A stretch of 64,000 nucleotides of DNA from JADLDB01 sp040752975 (GTDB lineage Bacteria; Myxococcota; Myxococcia; Myxococcales; Myxococcaceae), in NCBI GenBank assembly GCA_040752975.1, contig JBFMHF010000002.1, positions 71,701 to 135,700 of the forward strand. Reading direction: 5' to 3'. Under the pieces are notes generated by a model, which searched no databases, was not told the origin of the DNA, and saw only the letters and a list, made by a program, of their open reading frames with translations. The position numbers and the translations under genes are program-made. Below are positions 1-9,968 of this stretch, piece by piece (position 1 is the stretch's first letter; each line of letters begins with the position of its first letter).

Positions 1-1
1 G

Positions 2-787
2 GACGGCGGCACGATGACGCGGCTGGCCTGGCGGCGGGACAACGTGAACCAGTTGGTGCAAGGCGTGTCGCAGGCGGTGGCAGCGCGCAAGCCGCACGTG
101 CGCTTCGGAATCAGCCCGTTCGGGATCTACCGGCCGGGCGTGCCAGAGGGGATCACCGGGCTCAACGCCTACGACGAGCTTGCCTGTGACTCCCTGGCGT
201 GGCTGTCGAACGGCTGGCTCGATTACCTCGCGCCGCAGCTGTACTGGCCGACGACGCAGGCCGGGCAGGAGTTCGATCTGTTGATCGCGTGGTGGGCGCG
301 GCAGGTGTCGAATGGCCAGAGCATCTTCGCCGGGCACGCGCTGTACCGGCTGGGAACGAGCGGCGCGTGGACGTTGCAGGAGCTACGCGATCAGGTGGCG
401 TTGACCCGCGCGGAATACCCCAACGCCGCCGGCAGCATCTGGTTCCGCCATGCCCACCTCCGCGACGACCTGGGGGGAGTCCAGACGACTTTCACCACCG
501 ACTTCTACCCGAGGCCCGCCCTGCCGCCGCCGGTGGCGAAGGCCAGGATGACGACGGTGGCGCCGCCGAGCGCCCAGGTGACCGGGGCGACCGTGGCGCT
601 CAGCCACGCCGCGCCGACGGAGCTGCGCGCGTACACGATCTACCGGCGCGAGCTGGGGCTCTGGCGCCTCCAGCGGATCATTCCGTCGCAGCCCGGGGTG
701 GTGACGCTGACGAGCGGAGAGTGGGCGATCGCGGCGGTGAATCGCGCGGACGTGGAGAGCCGGGCCATCGTGATCGACGTGCCGTAA
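2..787 (+). CDS. Glycosyl-hydrolase-like 10 (GHL10/UPF0748) protein, C-terminal part
   Basis: The gene is cut by the window start; the reading frame is open from base 2, and the ATG at base 14 is internal because family-like sequence (WRRDNVN) surrounds it. The first ~165 residues resemble the C-terminal half of the GHL10/YngK TIM-barrel family: FGISPFG strand, then LDYLAPQLYWP and a segment ending GSIWFRHAHL. The last ~85 residues look like a fibronectin-type beta domain (AYTIYRRELGLWRLQ). Family members are usually secreted or lipid-anchored carbohydrate-active proteins, but the N-terminus with any signal peptide lies outside the window. The substrate cannot be told. Confidence 0.75.
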   Translation, partial: DGGTMTRLAWRRDNVNQLVQGVSQAVAARKPHVRFGISPFGIYRPGVPEGITGLNAYDELACDSLAWLSNGWLDYLAPQLYWPTTQAGQEFDLLIAWWARQVSNGQSIFAGHALYRLGTSGAWTLQELRDQVALTRAEYPNAAGSIWFRHAHLRDDLGGVQTTFTTDFYPRPALPPPVAKARMTTVAPPSAQVTGATVALSHAAPTELRAYTIYRRELGLWRLQRIIPSQPGVVTLTSGEWAIAAVNRADVESRAIVIDVP

Positions 788-813
788 CGCGCGCACCAGC
801 CGTCGAGCGCTCA

Positions 814-1584
814 TCAGCGGCCGTATTGCGGCGTCCCGGCCTGGCTCGTCGGAAGCTGGCGACGCGACAACGCTGCCCACGCCTCTTCCTCAGTGACATC
901 GCTCCAATTCCGGTACGCATCGGCGACGGCGAACGATCGCCCTCCCCTCACGTTGGCGATGGCCAGGACGTCGACGAGCGGCTCCAGCACCTGCATGGTC
1001 GCCTCGTGCGCCGTCGGCGCCGCCACCACCAGCTCGGACGCGCCCGCCTTCCGGATCGCGCTGATGGCGGTGCGCATGGTGGCTCCTCCGGCGATTCCGT
1101 CGTCGACGAGGATGACCGCGCGAGAAGCGAGCGCGAGGGGGCGAGCGCCTCGGAAGCGCCGGACCCGGCGCTGCACCTTCTCGCGTGCCTGAGCGAGAGC
1201 GGCGGCGACCTGCGCGTCCGTGAGGTGGTGCCGCTCCCTCAGGTCCGCATCGATCCACTCCGTGCCGTCAAGGGCGACCGCCCCGAAGCCGGCCTCGGTC
1301 GTCCACGGACACAGGACCTTGCTCACCGGCGCGACGTCGAGGTCCAGCCCCAGCTCCCCCACCAGCGCCGTCCCCACCGGCACGCCGCCCGACGGAATCG
1401 CCAGGACGAGCGCGCTCGTGCCGCGCCAGGCGTGCAGCAGCTTCGCGAGGGCCCTTCCGGCCTCGGCGCGGTCCGCGAACACCTCGAGGCGATCGCGCAG
1501 GTGATCATCAGTGAGCAGCACGTTCCGAAGGGTAGAGCGCAAATCGAGCCGCGCACCCTGCCCCGTCGGGGAGGCCCGGGCCAT
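814..1584 (-). CDS. Phosphoribosyltransferase-family protein
   Basis: A 256-residue protein with the type I PRTase PRPP loop VILVDDGIAGGATM at residues 157-170 and an upstream segment AIPSGGVPVG (62-71) typical of the family often annotated as predicted or ComF-like phosphoribosyltransferase. The usual N-terminal motif F-x-DR-x-EAG sits at ~36-43, so about 30 extra residues precede the normal family start; the ATG is kept because it overlaps the stop of the upstream coiled-coil gene (TGATG at 1582-1586), which indicates translational coupling. Substrate unknown; such proteins in myxobacteria are usually uncharacterised. Confidence 0.8.
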   Translation of the reverse strand: MARASPTGQGARLDLRSTLRNVLLTDDHLRDRLEVFADRAEAGRALAKLLHAWRGTSALVLAIPSGGVPVGTALVGELGLDLDVAPVSKVLCPWTTEAGFGAVALDGTEWIDADLRERHHLTDAQVAAALAQAREKVQRRVRRFRGARPLALASRAVILVDDGIAGGATMRTAISAIRKAGASELVVAAPTAHEATMQVLEPLVDVLAIANVRGGRSFAVADAYRNWSDVTEEEAWAALSRRQLPTSQAGTPQYGR

Positions 1585-1860
1585 CAGGCGCGCTTTCGCT
1601 CGAGCGCCTCGAGCCGGACCTCGTGGTCAGCCACCTGGGCGCGCAACTTCCGGTCCTTCCACCAGCACCGCCTTCAAGTCGCCGATCGCCGTGGCAACCG
1701 CCACGAGCTCGGTGGAGAGGTGGACCTCAGTCTCCACCTGACGGCGCTCCAGGTTGTCGAGGCGATGGTTCGTTTGGTCCAGTCGGGAGGACAGCTCGGA
1801 CCGGGTGGTCTTCAGCTCGTCCCGAATCTGCTGGAGGATCCTGACCATCACATCGCTCAT
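1584..1860 (-). pseudogene. Small coiled-coil protein, frameshifted near 1656
   Basis: The intact frame runs from ATG 1860 to a stop at 1627 (77 residues), a heptad-rich coiled coil beginning MSDVMVRILQQI. Its last residues after LVEG look out of register. Removing one G near 1654-1656 restores a tail reading DRKLRAQVADHEVRLEALERKRA that continues the coiled coil and stops at 1584-1586, where TGATG overlaps the start of the phosphoribosyltransferase. The restored gene would encode about 91 residues. The extra base lies in GGAAGGACC, so a sequencing error is as likely as a real mutation. No function is known; related short coiled-coil proteins seem to occur in myxobacteria (from memory). Confidence 0.6.
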
Positions 1861-1919
1861 GACCCGAGGGCAGCACGCTCAAGGTCAGGAGCCGCACCGC
1901 GGTCCGTCCCCCGCGGCAT

Positions 1920-2144
1920 GCTCCCGTAGCTCAAGTCGGAAGAGCACCGGAAAACGGCAAGTGAGACCGGCCCCCAGAAGGGCACTGGGCGGCCTGCTAC
2001 CGCTCGGGAAGAGCGGGTGTGGGCGTGCAGGCGAAGGTTGCGGATGCACCTGGCGGGGTGTGGCGAACGTTCCGTCGGGGAAGCGCGTTGTCCGAAAGGC
2101 CTGCTTCACGTCCGGTGGTGCGGGTTCGATTCCCGCCGGGAGCT
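1920..2144 (+). ncRNA. tRNA-like RNA with a ~160-nt insert in place of the anticodon loop
   Basis: Two cloverleaf halves are separated. 5' half: acceptor GCTCCCG (1920-1926), TA, a canonical D arm (stem 1929-1932/1942-1945, loop AAGTCGGAA), A26, then CCGGA (1947-1951). 3' half: TCCGG (2111-2115), TGGT, T arm GCGGG-TTCGATT-CCCGC (2120-2136), acceptor CGGGAGC (2137-2143), U73. All stems pair perfectly (7, 4, 5 and 5 bp). The insert is itself structured: GTGAG/TTCAC (1961-1965/2105-2109), GGCCCCCAG/CTGGGcGGCC (1969-1994), CCGCTC/GAGCGG (2000-2016), GTGCA/TGCAC (2025-2049). No U33-containing anticodon loop is obvious on the 5' side; the 3' flank CTTCACG would give UCA with an unusual C37. It could be an intron-bearing tRNA, a decayed tRNA with an insertion, or a tRNA-like regulatory RNA. 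No CCA is encoded. Confidence 0.55.
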
Positions 2145-2204
2145 TCGTTGCAGCGCCGACGTCCCGTCGCGCCCCGCTCCCCAGCAGCCCGCCTGGAGAA
2201 TCGA

Positions 2205-2243
2205 CTGCTACAGGATCGACAATTCGTGTCGATTTTGTAGCAG
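2205..2243. repeat. 39-bp inverted repeat between convergent units
   Basis: CTGCTACA (2205-2212) pairs with TGTAGCAG (2236-2243), and inside it TCGACA (2216-2221) pairs with TGTCGA (2227-2232) around ATTCG, with a 3/3 internal loop. It lies between the tRNA-like locus (+) and the end of the MFS gene (-) and is far more AT-rich than its surroundings. It may be a bidirectional terminator without a clean U tract, a protein-binding palindrome, or a dispersed palindromic element. The rest of the 1861-2254 interval shows no convincing gene. Confidence 0.6.
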
Positions 2244-2254
2244 CCGGGAGCCGC

Positions 2255-3514
2255 TCAGCGCGCGTCCACCGGCAAAGACGCCGGCCCGCGCGCCGGGAAA
2301 AACGCGAGCACGACGCTGCCCAGCTGTGCGACCCCCGCCGCGGCGAACACCACGGCGTACGCGGTGGCCCGCGCGACGCCGCCATGGATGAGCAGGCCCG
2401 AGAGCGCCCCGGCCAGTGTGGAACCCACGAACATCCCCAGCGTGCCGGCTGCGTTCAACACCGCCATCGCCGAGGCGCGGCTGGACGCAGGCACGGCCGC
2501 GGCGGCCAGGCCCAGACTGGGGCCGTAGATCGACGCCGAGGCGAGCCCGCCCGCCGCAAACACGTAAGGCAACGCCTGCAACGGCGCCAGCGGCAGCGCG
2601 AAGAAGGTGAGCCCGTAGACCGACGCGCCGACCGCCACCAGCTTCCAGCGATCGACCCGATCGCCCAGCCGCGCGAAGGGCCACGTCGCCAGGGCGAACA
2701 CCGTGAGGAACACCGAGAACCACGCCGACACGCGATCGTCCGACACGCCGAGGACGTGCCCGTAAAGCTGCAGCGTCACCACGAACGCGCCCACGGCGAA
2801 GCGCTCGAGCGCCACCACCACCGTCGGCCCCCGCAACAGCGGCGCACGGAGGAGTTCCCGGAACGTCACCTCGGAGCGCTGCGCGTCCGTGGCGGCCGGG
2901 AGCAGCAGCGGCGTGAGCACGCCGGTCAGTACGCCCACGGCCCCGCCCACCACCAGCGGCAACGTGGGCGCCACCTTCCCCAGGACTGCGCCCAGAGGAA
3001 TCCCCACGAGGATCGACAGCACCACCGCGCCGCCCACCAGCCCCATCGCCGCCCCCGTCTTCGCCTGACGCCGGATCGACCCCATGAGGATCGACACGCC
3101 CGCGATGTAGAAGGCGCCCTGCACGAAGCGCAGAAGCAGCAGCACGGCCAGCGGCGGCGCCAGCGTCACCAACAGCAACAGCCCCCCGTCCAACGCCGCC
3201 GACAGCGCCGCGATCAGCCGGCGCCGCGACAACCGCTCGGCCCGCACCGCCAGGAACGGCCCGCCCACGCACGCCCCCAGGAGGTTGATGGCGATGAAGG
3301 CGTGCATCACCCACTCCGCGCCCGGCCAGCCCGCCTCGACGAAGCGCCGCACCACCGGGATCACGATCGTCGCAGGCAGCATCGCCCCGAAGACGAGCGC
3401 CGACGCCACCCCCACGCGCAGGGACGACATCGGTCCGCTCTCCGGAGACTCCACCACCCGCCTCACATACCCGAGAACGCCGGCCGGCTCATCACGCAGA
3501 CTTTTCGCGTCCAC
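2255..3514 (-). CDS. MFS transporter
   Basis: A 419-residue polytopic membrane protein with about twelve hydrophobic segments starting near residue 35, and a charged loop (RAERLSRRR) between TM2 and TM3 corresponding to the MFS loop 2-3 motif. Residues ~275-300 (FARLGDRVDRWK) repeat that motif in the second half, as expected for the two-fold MFS repeat. The GTG start at 3514 is chosen because AAGGAA lies about 7 nt upstream; an internal ATG at 3430 just before TM1 is a possible alternative. Substrate cannot be inferred. It is divergent from the sdh operon, with ~110 bp between them. Confidence 0.85.
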   Translation of the reverse strand: MDAKSLRDEPAGVLGYVRRVVESPESGPMSSLRVGVASALVFGAMLPATIVIPVVRRFVEAGWPGAEWVMHAFIAINLLGACVGGPFLAVRAERLSRRRLIAALSAALDGGLLLLVTLAPPLAVLLLLRFVQGAFYIAGVSILMGSIRRQAKTGAAMGLVGGAVVLSILVGIPLGAVLGKVAPTLPLVVGGAVGVLTGVLTPLLLPAATDAQRSEVTFRELLRAPLLRGPTVVVALERFAVGAFVVTLQLYGHVLGVSDDRVSAWFSVFLTVFALATWPFARLGDRVDRWKLVAVGASVYGLTFFALPLAPLQALPYVFAAGGLASASIYGPSLGLAAAAVPASSRASAMAVLNAAGTLGMFVGSTLAGALSGLLIHGGVARATAYAVVFAAAGVAQLGSVVLAFFPARGPASLPVDAR

Positions 3515-3623
3515 GATTTTCCTTGTGGTTCAGCACCCCTGCCGGCAAACGCCGCGCTGGTCTTCATGGGCCCCGGCCCATAGAGAAACGCTGAGCAGCG
3601 ACTTTCACCTGGAGAGACGCCAC

Positions 3624-4345
3624 ATGGCAGAAGCAACGGAACTCCGACGGGAAACCACCGCGGAGCCCCTGTTCGGCAGCCTCGCGAAGTTCGCGATGAG
3701 CTCCGTGGGTTCGAAGATGGTGATGGCCGTCACGGGCATCGGCCTGTGGCTCTTCATCACCGCCCACCTGGCCGGCAACCTGACGGTGTACCTCGGCCGA
3801 GACACCTTCAACTCCTACGGGGCGGCGCTGCACCACAACCCGCCGCTCCTCTGGGGCATGCGGCTGGCGCTGCTCATCGGCTTCCCGCTGCACATCCTCA
3901 CGGCGCTGCGCACGGTGGCGCTGAATCGCGCCGCCCGCCCCGTGGACTACGCCTTCGCCAACAGGTCCCCCGCCCGCGCGGCGGCCAAGGGGATGATGCT
4001 GTCGGGGGCGGTGGTGCTCGCCTTCTTCCTCTACCACCTGGCCCACTTCACCTGGCGCGTCACCGGCCCGCAGCCCGCCGCGCTGCTGCCTTCCGGCGAC
4101 TGGGACGCGTACTCGATGCTGGTGATGGGCTTCCAGCAGCCGGTGATCGCCGGCTTCTACCTCCTGGGCCAGGTGCTGCTCGCCGCGCACCTCTCGCACG
4201 GGCTGTACAGCATGTTCCAGCACCTCGGCCTCTGGGGCCGCCGGTGGACGCCGTGGCTCAAGAACGCGTCGCTGGTCGTCGGCTACGGCCTGTGCCTCGG
4301 CTTTGCCTCCATCCCCCTCGCCGTCCTCGCGGGGATCCTCAAGCC

Positions 4346-4349
<4 letters not shown>
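3624..4349 (+). CDS. sdhC: Succinate dehydrogenase cytochrome b subunit
   Basis: 241 residues with five membrane segments, matching the B-type (Bacillus/Wolinella) SdhC/FrdC family that anchors the flavoprotein and iron-sulfur subunits and binds two hemes b. Histidines in or near the helices (e.g. ITAHLAGNL, LHHNPP, LYHLAHFTW, LAAHLSHG) are the likely heme ligands. The ATG at 3624 follows GGAGAG at 3611-3616; an in-frame upstream extension exists but has no family character. The stop overlaps the sdhA start by 4 bases (ATGA). It passes electrons between succinate and the quinone pool in the inner membrane. Confidence 0.93.
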
Positions 4350-6255
<1,906 letters not shown>

Positions 6256-6256
<1 letters not shown>

Positions 6257-7011
6257 TGAGCGCCAAGAAGATGAAGCTGAAGCTCCACGTGTACCGCCAG
6301 GCCTCGAAGGACGCGCCCGGTGCGATGAAGGAGTACGTCGTCGAGGACGTGTCCGAGCACATGTCCTTCCTCGAGATGATGGACGTGCTCAATGAGCAGT
6401 TGATGAACAAGGGCGAGGAGCCGATCGCCTTCGATCACGACTGCCGCGAGGGCATCTGCGGCATGTGCTCGATGGTGATCAACGGCGTTCCCCACGGCGG
6501 CCACCGCGGCGTCACCGCCTGCCAGCTGCACATGCGGCACTTCAACGACGGTGACGAGATCTTCGTCGAGCCCTGGCGCGCGAAGGCTTTCCCCGTGCTC
6601 CGGGACCTGGTCGTCGATCGCGGAGCCTTCGATCGCATCGTCGCGGCGGGGGGCTACGTGTCGGTGAACACCGGCGGCGCGCCGGACGCCAACGCCCTGC
6701 CCATTCCAAAGAAGGAAGCGGATCTCTCCATGGACGCGGCGGCCTGCATCGGCTGCGGCGCCTGTGTGGCGGCCTGCAAGAACGCCTCGGCGATGCTCTT
6801 CGTGGCCGCCAAGGCGTCGCACCTGAATCACCTCCCCCAGGGCCAGCCCGAGCGGTACGAGCGGGTGAAGAAGATGGCCGCGCAGATGGACGCGGAGGGC
6901 TTCGGCACCTGCTCCAACCTGTCCCAGTGCGAGGCGGTGTGCCCCAAGGAGATCAGCGTTCGGGTGATCGCCGAGTTCAACCGCGATCTCCTGAAGGCCC
7001 AGGCGAAGTAG
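6256..7011 (+). CDS. sdhB: Succinate dehydrogenase iron-sulfur subunit
   Basis: 251 residues with the three cluster motifs in order: the 2Fe-2S ferredoxin domain (CREGICGMC, then a distal Cys in TACQLHM), the 4Fe-4S motif CIGCGACVAAC, and the CSNLSQCEAVCP motif shared by the 3Fe-4S and 4Fe-4S clusters. It carries electrons from the FAD of SdhA to heme and quinone in SdhC. Third gene of the operon; there is no separate sdhD, as expected for the B-type enzyme. Confidence 0.97.
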
Positions 7012-7013
7012 GC

Positions 7014-7343
7014 GTGGACCTGCACGAGGCCGTGATGCAGATCCGCGGGAAGCGGCTCGCGCTGGCGCGACGCCTGCGCCTGCTGTCGGGGTTGACCATG
7101 GCAGCGTCCGCACTCCTGCTGGGCTGGGCAGCGAGTCAGACGTTCCCGGCCCCGCGAATTGCGACGTGGGAATACTTCCTGATCGCCGCCAGCCTCGTCG
7201 TCGGAATCGGCCTCCCACTCTCCCGTCTGCTCATCAACCGAGCGATCGCCAGCCGCACGCTGCAGTGGATCGACGAGGTGGCGGAAGGACACGGCGTCTC
7301 CCGCGGCGCCCTGAACGAGGTCTTCGTGCGCGCGTTGTACTGA
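7014..7343 (+). CDS. Small two-helix membrane protein
   Basis: Begins with GTG two bases after the sdhB stop (an ATG at 7035 is an alternative) and encodes about 109 residues. Two hydrophobic helices (LLSGLTMAASALLLGWAAS and YFLIAASLVVGIGLPLS) are preceded by a basic N-terminus and followed by a ~35-residue tail. I do not recognise a family. Its tight placement suggests cotranscription with sdhCAB, but a role in the complex is only a guess; gene status rests on spacing and hydrophobic pattern. Confidence 0.55.
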   Translation: MDLHEAVMQIRGKRLALARRLRLLSGLTMAASALLLGWAASQTFPAPRIATWEYFLIAASLVVGIGLPLSRLLINRAIASRTLQWIDEVAEGHGVSRGALNEVFVRALY

Positions 7344-7409
7344 CGACTTCCCCGCTTCACCGGTAGTGCGGTAAGGCACTGGACCGTCACCGAAGAAAAG
7401 GACTTCACC

Positions 7410-8366
7410 GTGCGCCTCATCGTCACCGGCTCGCTGGCCTACGACTACATCATGGACTTCCCGGGGAAGTTCTCGGACCACATTCTCCCCGACAAGGTCC
7501 ACATGCTGACGGTCAGCTTCCTGGTGGACTCGATGAAGCGCCTGCGCGGCGGCACCGCCGGGAACATCGCGTACAACCTCGGGCTGCTCGGCGCGAAGAC
7601 GGTGCTGGTGTCGGCCGCGGGCCAGGACTTCGCCGAGTACCGGGACGTGCTGGCGAAGGCGGGAGTCGATCTCCGGGGCGTCAAGGAGGTGCCCAACGAG
7701 TTCACCGCGTCCTGCTTCATCAACACCGATCAGGTGAACAACCAGATCGTCGCCTTCTACCCGGGCGCCGTGGTGCACGCCCGCGAGGTGACGCTGCAGT
7801 CCGTGGGCCTCGAGAAGGGCGACTGGGTGATCATCAGCCCGACGGATCCCGAGTCGATGCTGCGCCACACCGCCGAGTGCAAGAAGGCGGGCGTCAGCTA
7901 CATCTTCGATCCCGGGAAGCAGACGCCGCGGCTGGACAAGCAGCAGATCCTCGGCGGCATCGACGGCTGCGCGGCGCTCGTCGGCAACGACTACGAGTTC
8001 GGCATGATGGCGCGCACCACGGGGCTGTCCGAGGAAGCGTTGATCGCCATGGCGCCGCTGACCGTGATGACGCGAGGGCACGAAGGCAGCCGCTTCTACG
8101 TGAAGGGACGTTTGACGTCGGAGATCCCCGTGGCGAAGGTGGAGAAGGTCGTCGATCCCACCGGCGCGGGCGACGCGTACCTGGCCGGCCTCGCCTTCGC
8201 CTTGTCGAAGGGCCTGCCCCACGAGGTGTGCGGACGGATCGCGGCGCTCACGGCCACCTACGCCATCGAGAAGCGCGGCTGCCAGGAGCACGGCTTCGAG
8301 CGCCCGGCCTTCTCCCGGCGCTACCTCGAGAGCTTCGGCACGGAGCTGCCCGCGGGCGCGCTGTAA
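7410..8366 (+). CDS. PfkB-family carbohydrate/nucleoside kinase
   Basis: 318 residues of the ribokinase/PfkB fold: the N-terminal GSLAYDYI strand, the Gly-rich substrate region RLRGGTAGNIAYNLGLLG, and the C-terminal ATP-site signature VDPTGAGDAYLAGL with the catalytic Asp. The overall form resembles adenosine-kinase-like members of bacteria and archaea, so a nucleoside or sugar is phosphorylated, but the substrate is not settled. GTG start with a purine-rich AAGAAAAGGA 8 nt upstream. An AGTGC/GCACT inverted repeat at 7365-7380 lies in the upstream gap. Convergent with the Mla-like operon. Confidence 0.88.
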   Translation: MRLIVTGSLAYDYIMDFPGKFSDHILPDKVHMLTVSFLVDSMKRLRGGTAGNIAYNLGLLGAKTVLVSAAGQDFAEYRDVLAKAGVDLRGVKEVPNEFTASCFINTDQVNNQIVAFYPGAVVHAREVTLQSVGLEKGDWVIISPTDPESMLRHTAECKKAGVSYIFDPGKQTPRLDKQQILGGIDGCAALVGNDYEFGMMARTTGLSEEALIAMAPLTVMTRGHEGSRFYVKGRLTSEIPVAKVEKVVDPTGAGDAYLAGLAFALSKGLPHEVCGRIAALTATYAIEKRGCQEHGFERPAFSRRYLESFGTELPAGAL

Positions 8367-8372
8367 CCCTCT

Positions 8373-9926
8373 TCAGGGCGTCGGCACCACCGGGAGCAGC
8401 GACTTGAGATCCGCGTCGGTGAAGTAGATGCCGGCGCCGACGAAGAAGTCGCGCCCGCTGATCAACCGGTTGGTGAGCGAGTCGCGGTTGGGCTGGTTGA
8501 GCGCGTCGTCGATGCCGATGTTGATGTAGATGTGCTCGAAGGGCGTGAAGCGCAGGGTCGCGCGCAGGCGCGGCAGGCGCAGCGCCTCGATGGAGAAGTT
8601 GAAGACGTCCACCTTGAGCGCGAACGCGTCCTCCAGCCACCGCGTGTAGTACGGGAACTTGATCGGCAGCGTGACGTCGGCGCCGAGGCCTCCCGTCGAC
8701 TCGATGATCCCGAAGCGCAGGGTGAGGAAGCTGTACCGCTTGGCGAACTGCGCGCTGAACTTCACCGTCTCCTTCGTCACGGTGTTCTTCTGCACCACCG
8801 GCTCGCCCGCCGCGGGCGGGTTCTGCTGCACGTAGACGGTCTCCACCGTGCCGCGGGGATCGTCGATCACCTCGATCAGGTAGTACTTGTCCGGCTTGGG
8901 GATGAGGCGCACCCCGAGGAACGTCTTCGCCGCGCCCTGGTTCACCAGGTAGTCGGCCTTGAGGCCCACCTCGAGCTGCAGGTTGGTGAGCCGCCCGGCG
9001 AAGTCCGCCACGTCCTCCACGGTGTCGGTCACCTTCTGCTGCAGCCGCTCGTCCTGCAGCAGCGCGCCGGCCGCGCCCTTCCCCTTCTTGATGTCCTCGG
9101 TGATCTGCTCGACGTTGGCCAGGGAGCGATCGAGCTTCGCCAGGGTCTCCTTGAGGGACGCCATCGTGCCCTGCACCTCGCCCTCGTTCTCGCCCACCAT
9201 CTTCTTCACGCTGGCCACGACGTCGCGCACGTCGGAGGAGATGGTGTCGATGTTCTGCACGATGTGCTGCACCGACGCCCGCTCGGACTCGGTCACCTTG
9301 CGGATGTCGCCGGACACGGCTTCCACGTTGGCGAGGATCTGATCGAGCCGCTCGGCGTTCTCGCGGACCGTCTTCTCCACGGCCTCGGTCAGCTTGACGA
9401 GGTTCTGCACGATGGACTCGATCGAGCCCTGTCCCTGCGCGCCGCCCAGCACCGCGCGGAGCGACCCCGTCACGGCCTCGATGTCCTTGGTGATGGTGGC
9501 CAGCGAGTTGAAGATCTGCTCCATGCCCTGGGCGTCGATCACCCGGGTGATCTCCCCCCCGTCCTTGAGCAGGGGCTGATCTTCGGTGCCCGGCGTGAGA
9601 TCGAGCATGTAGTCGCCCAGCAGTGACTCGGAGCGCTTGGTGAGCGTCGCGTTCTCGCGCACGCCCACGTCCCGGCGCAGCCGCATGTCCACCCGCGCCC
9701 GTGTGCCCTCGAGCGTGATCCCGACGATCTCTCCCACCGGGATGCCGGCGATCTGCACGCGGCTGCGCGCGCCGAGGCCCGACGCGTCGCGGAAGTACGC
9801 GTGCGCGCGAAGGGACTCGTCCTCCTTCATCCCGCCCTTCTTCACGAAGGTGAGGAAAAAGAAGAGGATCACCCCGGCAGCGATGACGAGGAGGCCCACC
9901 CGGAAGGGCGTGAGGATCTTCTTCAC
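8373..9926 (-). CDS. MlaD/MCE-domain protein with long C-terminal extension
   Basis: About 517 residues: one N-terminal membrane anchor (RVGLLVIAAGVILFFFLTF), an MCE domain at ~45-120 (SGLGARSRVQIAGIPVGEI), a long helical coiled-coil region at ~130-310, and a C-terminal ~200 residues rich in alternating beta strands that may form an outer-membrane-associated domain. MCE proteins are the periplasmic lipid-binding parts of Mla-type ABC transporters. GTG 9926 (VKKILTPFRVG) is preferred because MCE proteins start this way; a TTG at 9950 is in frame. Third gene of the operon with the ATPase and permease. Confidence 0.88.
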   Translation of the reverse strand: MKKILTPFRVGLLVIAAGVILFFFLTFVKKGGMKEDESLRAHAYFRDASGLGARSRVQIAGIPVGEIVGITLEGTRARVDMRLRRDVGVRENATLTKRSESLLGDYMLDLTPGTEDQPLLKDGGEITRVIDAQGMEQIFNSLATITKDIEAVTGSLRAVLGGAQGQGSIESIVQNLVKLTEAVEKTVRENAERLDQILANVEAVSGDIRKVTESERASVQHIVQNIDTISSDVRDVVASVKKMVGENEGEVQGTMASLKETLAKLDRSLANVEQITEDIKKGKGAAGALLQDERLQQKVTDTVEDVADFAGRLTNLQLEVGLKADYLVNQGAAKTFLGVRLIPKPDKYYLIEVIDDPRGTVETVYVQQNPPAAGEPVVQKNTVTKETVKFSAQFAKRYSFLTLRFGIIESTGGLGADVTLPIKFPYYTRWLEDAFALKVDVFNFSIEALRLPRLRATLRFTPFEHIYINIGIDDALNQPNRDSLTNRLISGRDFFVGAGIYFTDADLKSLLPVVPTP

Positions 9927-9968
9927 AGAGACTCGCGACTCTAGCCCCAATCCCCCGTCCCGCCAGTG

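Noticed and set aside
1920..2144. A tmRNA or group I intron interpretation of the tRNA-like locus
   Set aside because: A tmRNA would need a tag reading frame, about 350 nt, and usually no proper D stem; here the D stem is intact. A group I intron would need P7/G-binding motifs and a U at the 5' splice site, which I do not see.
1754..3583. A 609-residue plus-strand reading frame over the tRNA-like locus and MFS gene
   Set aside because: Arg/His-rich without family signal, and it overlaps the well-supported transporter on the other strand.
7365..7380. AGTGC/GCACT inverted repeat before the PfkB kinase as an operator
   Set aside because: Only 5-bp arms; noted in the gene entry but too weak to call a site.
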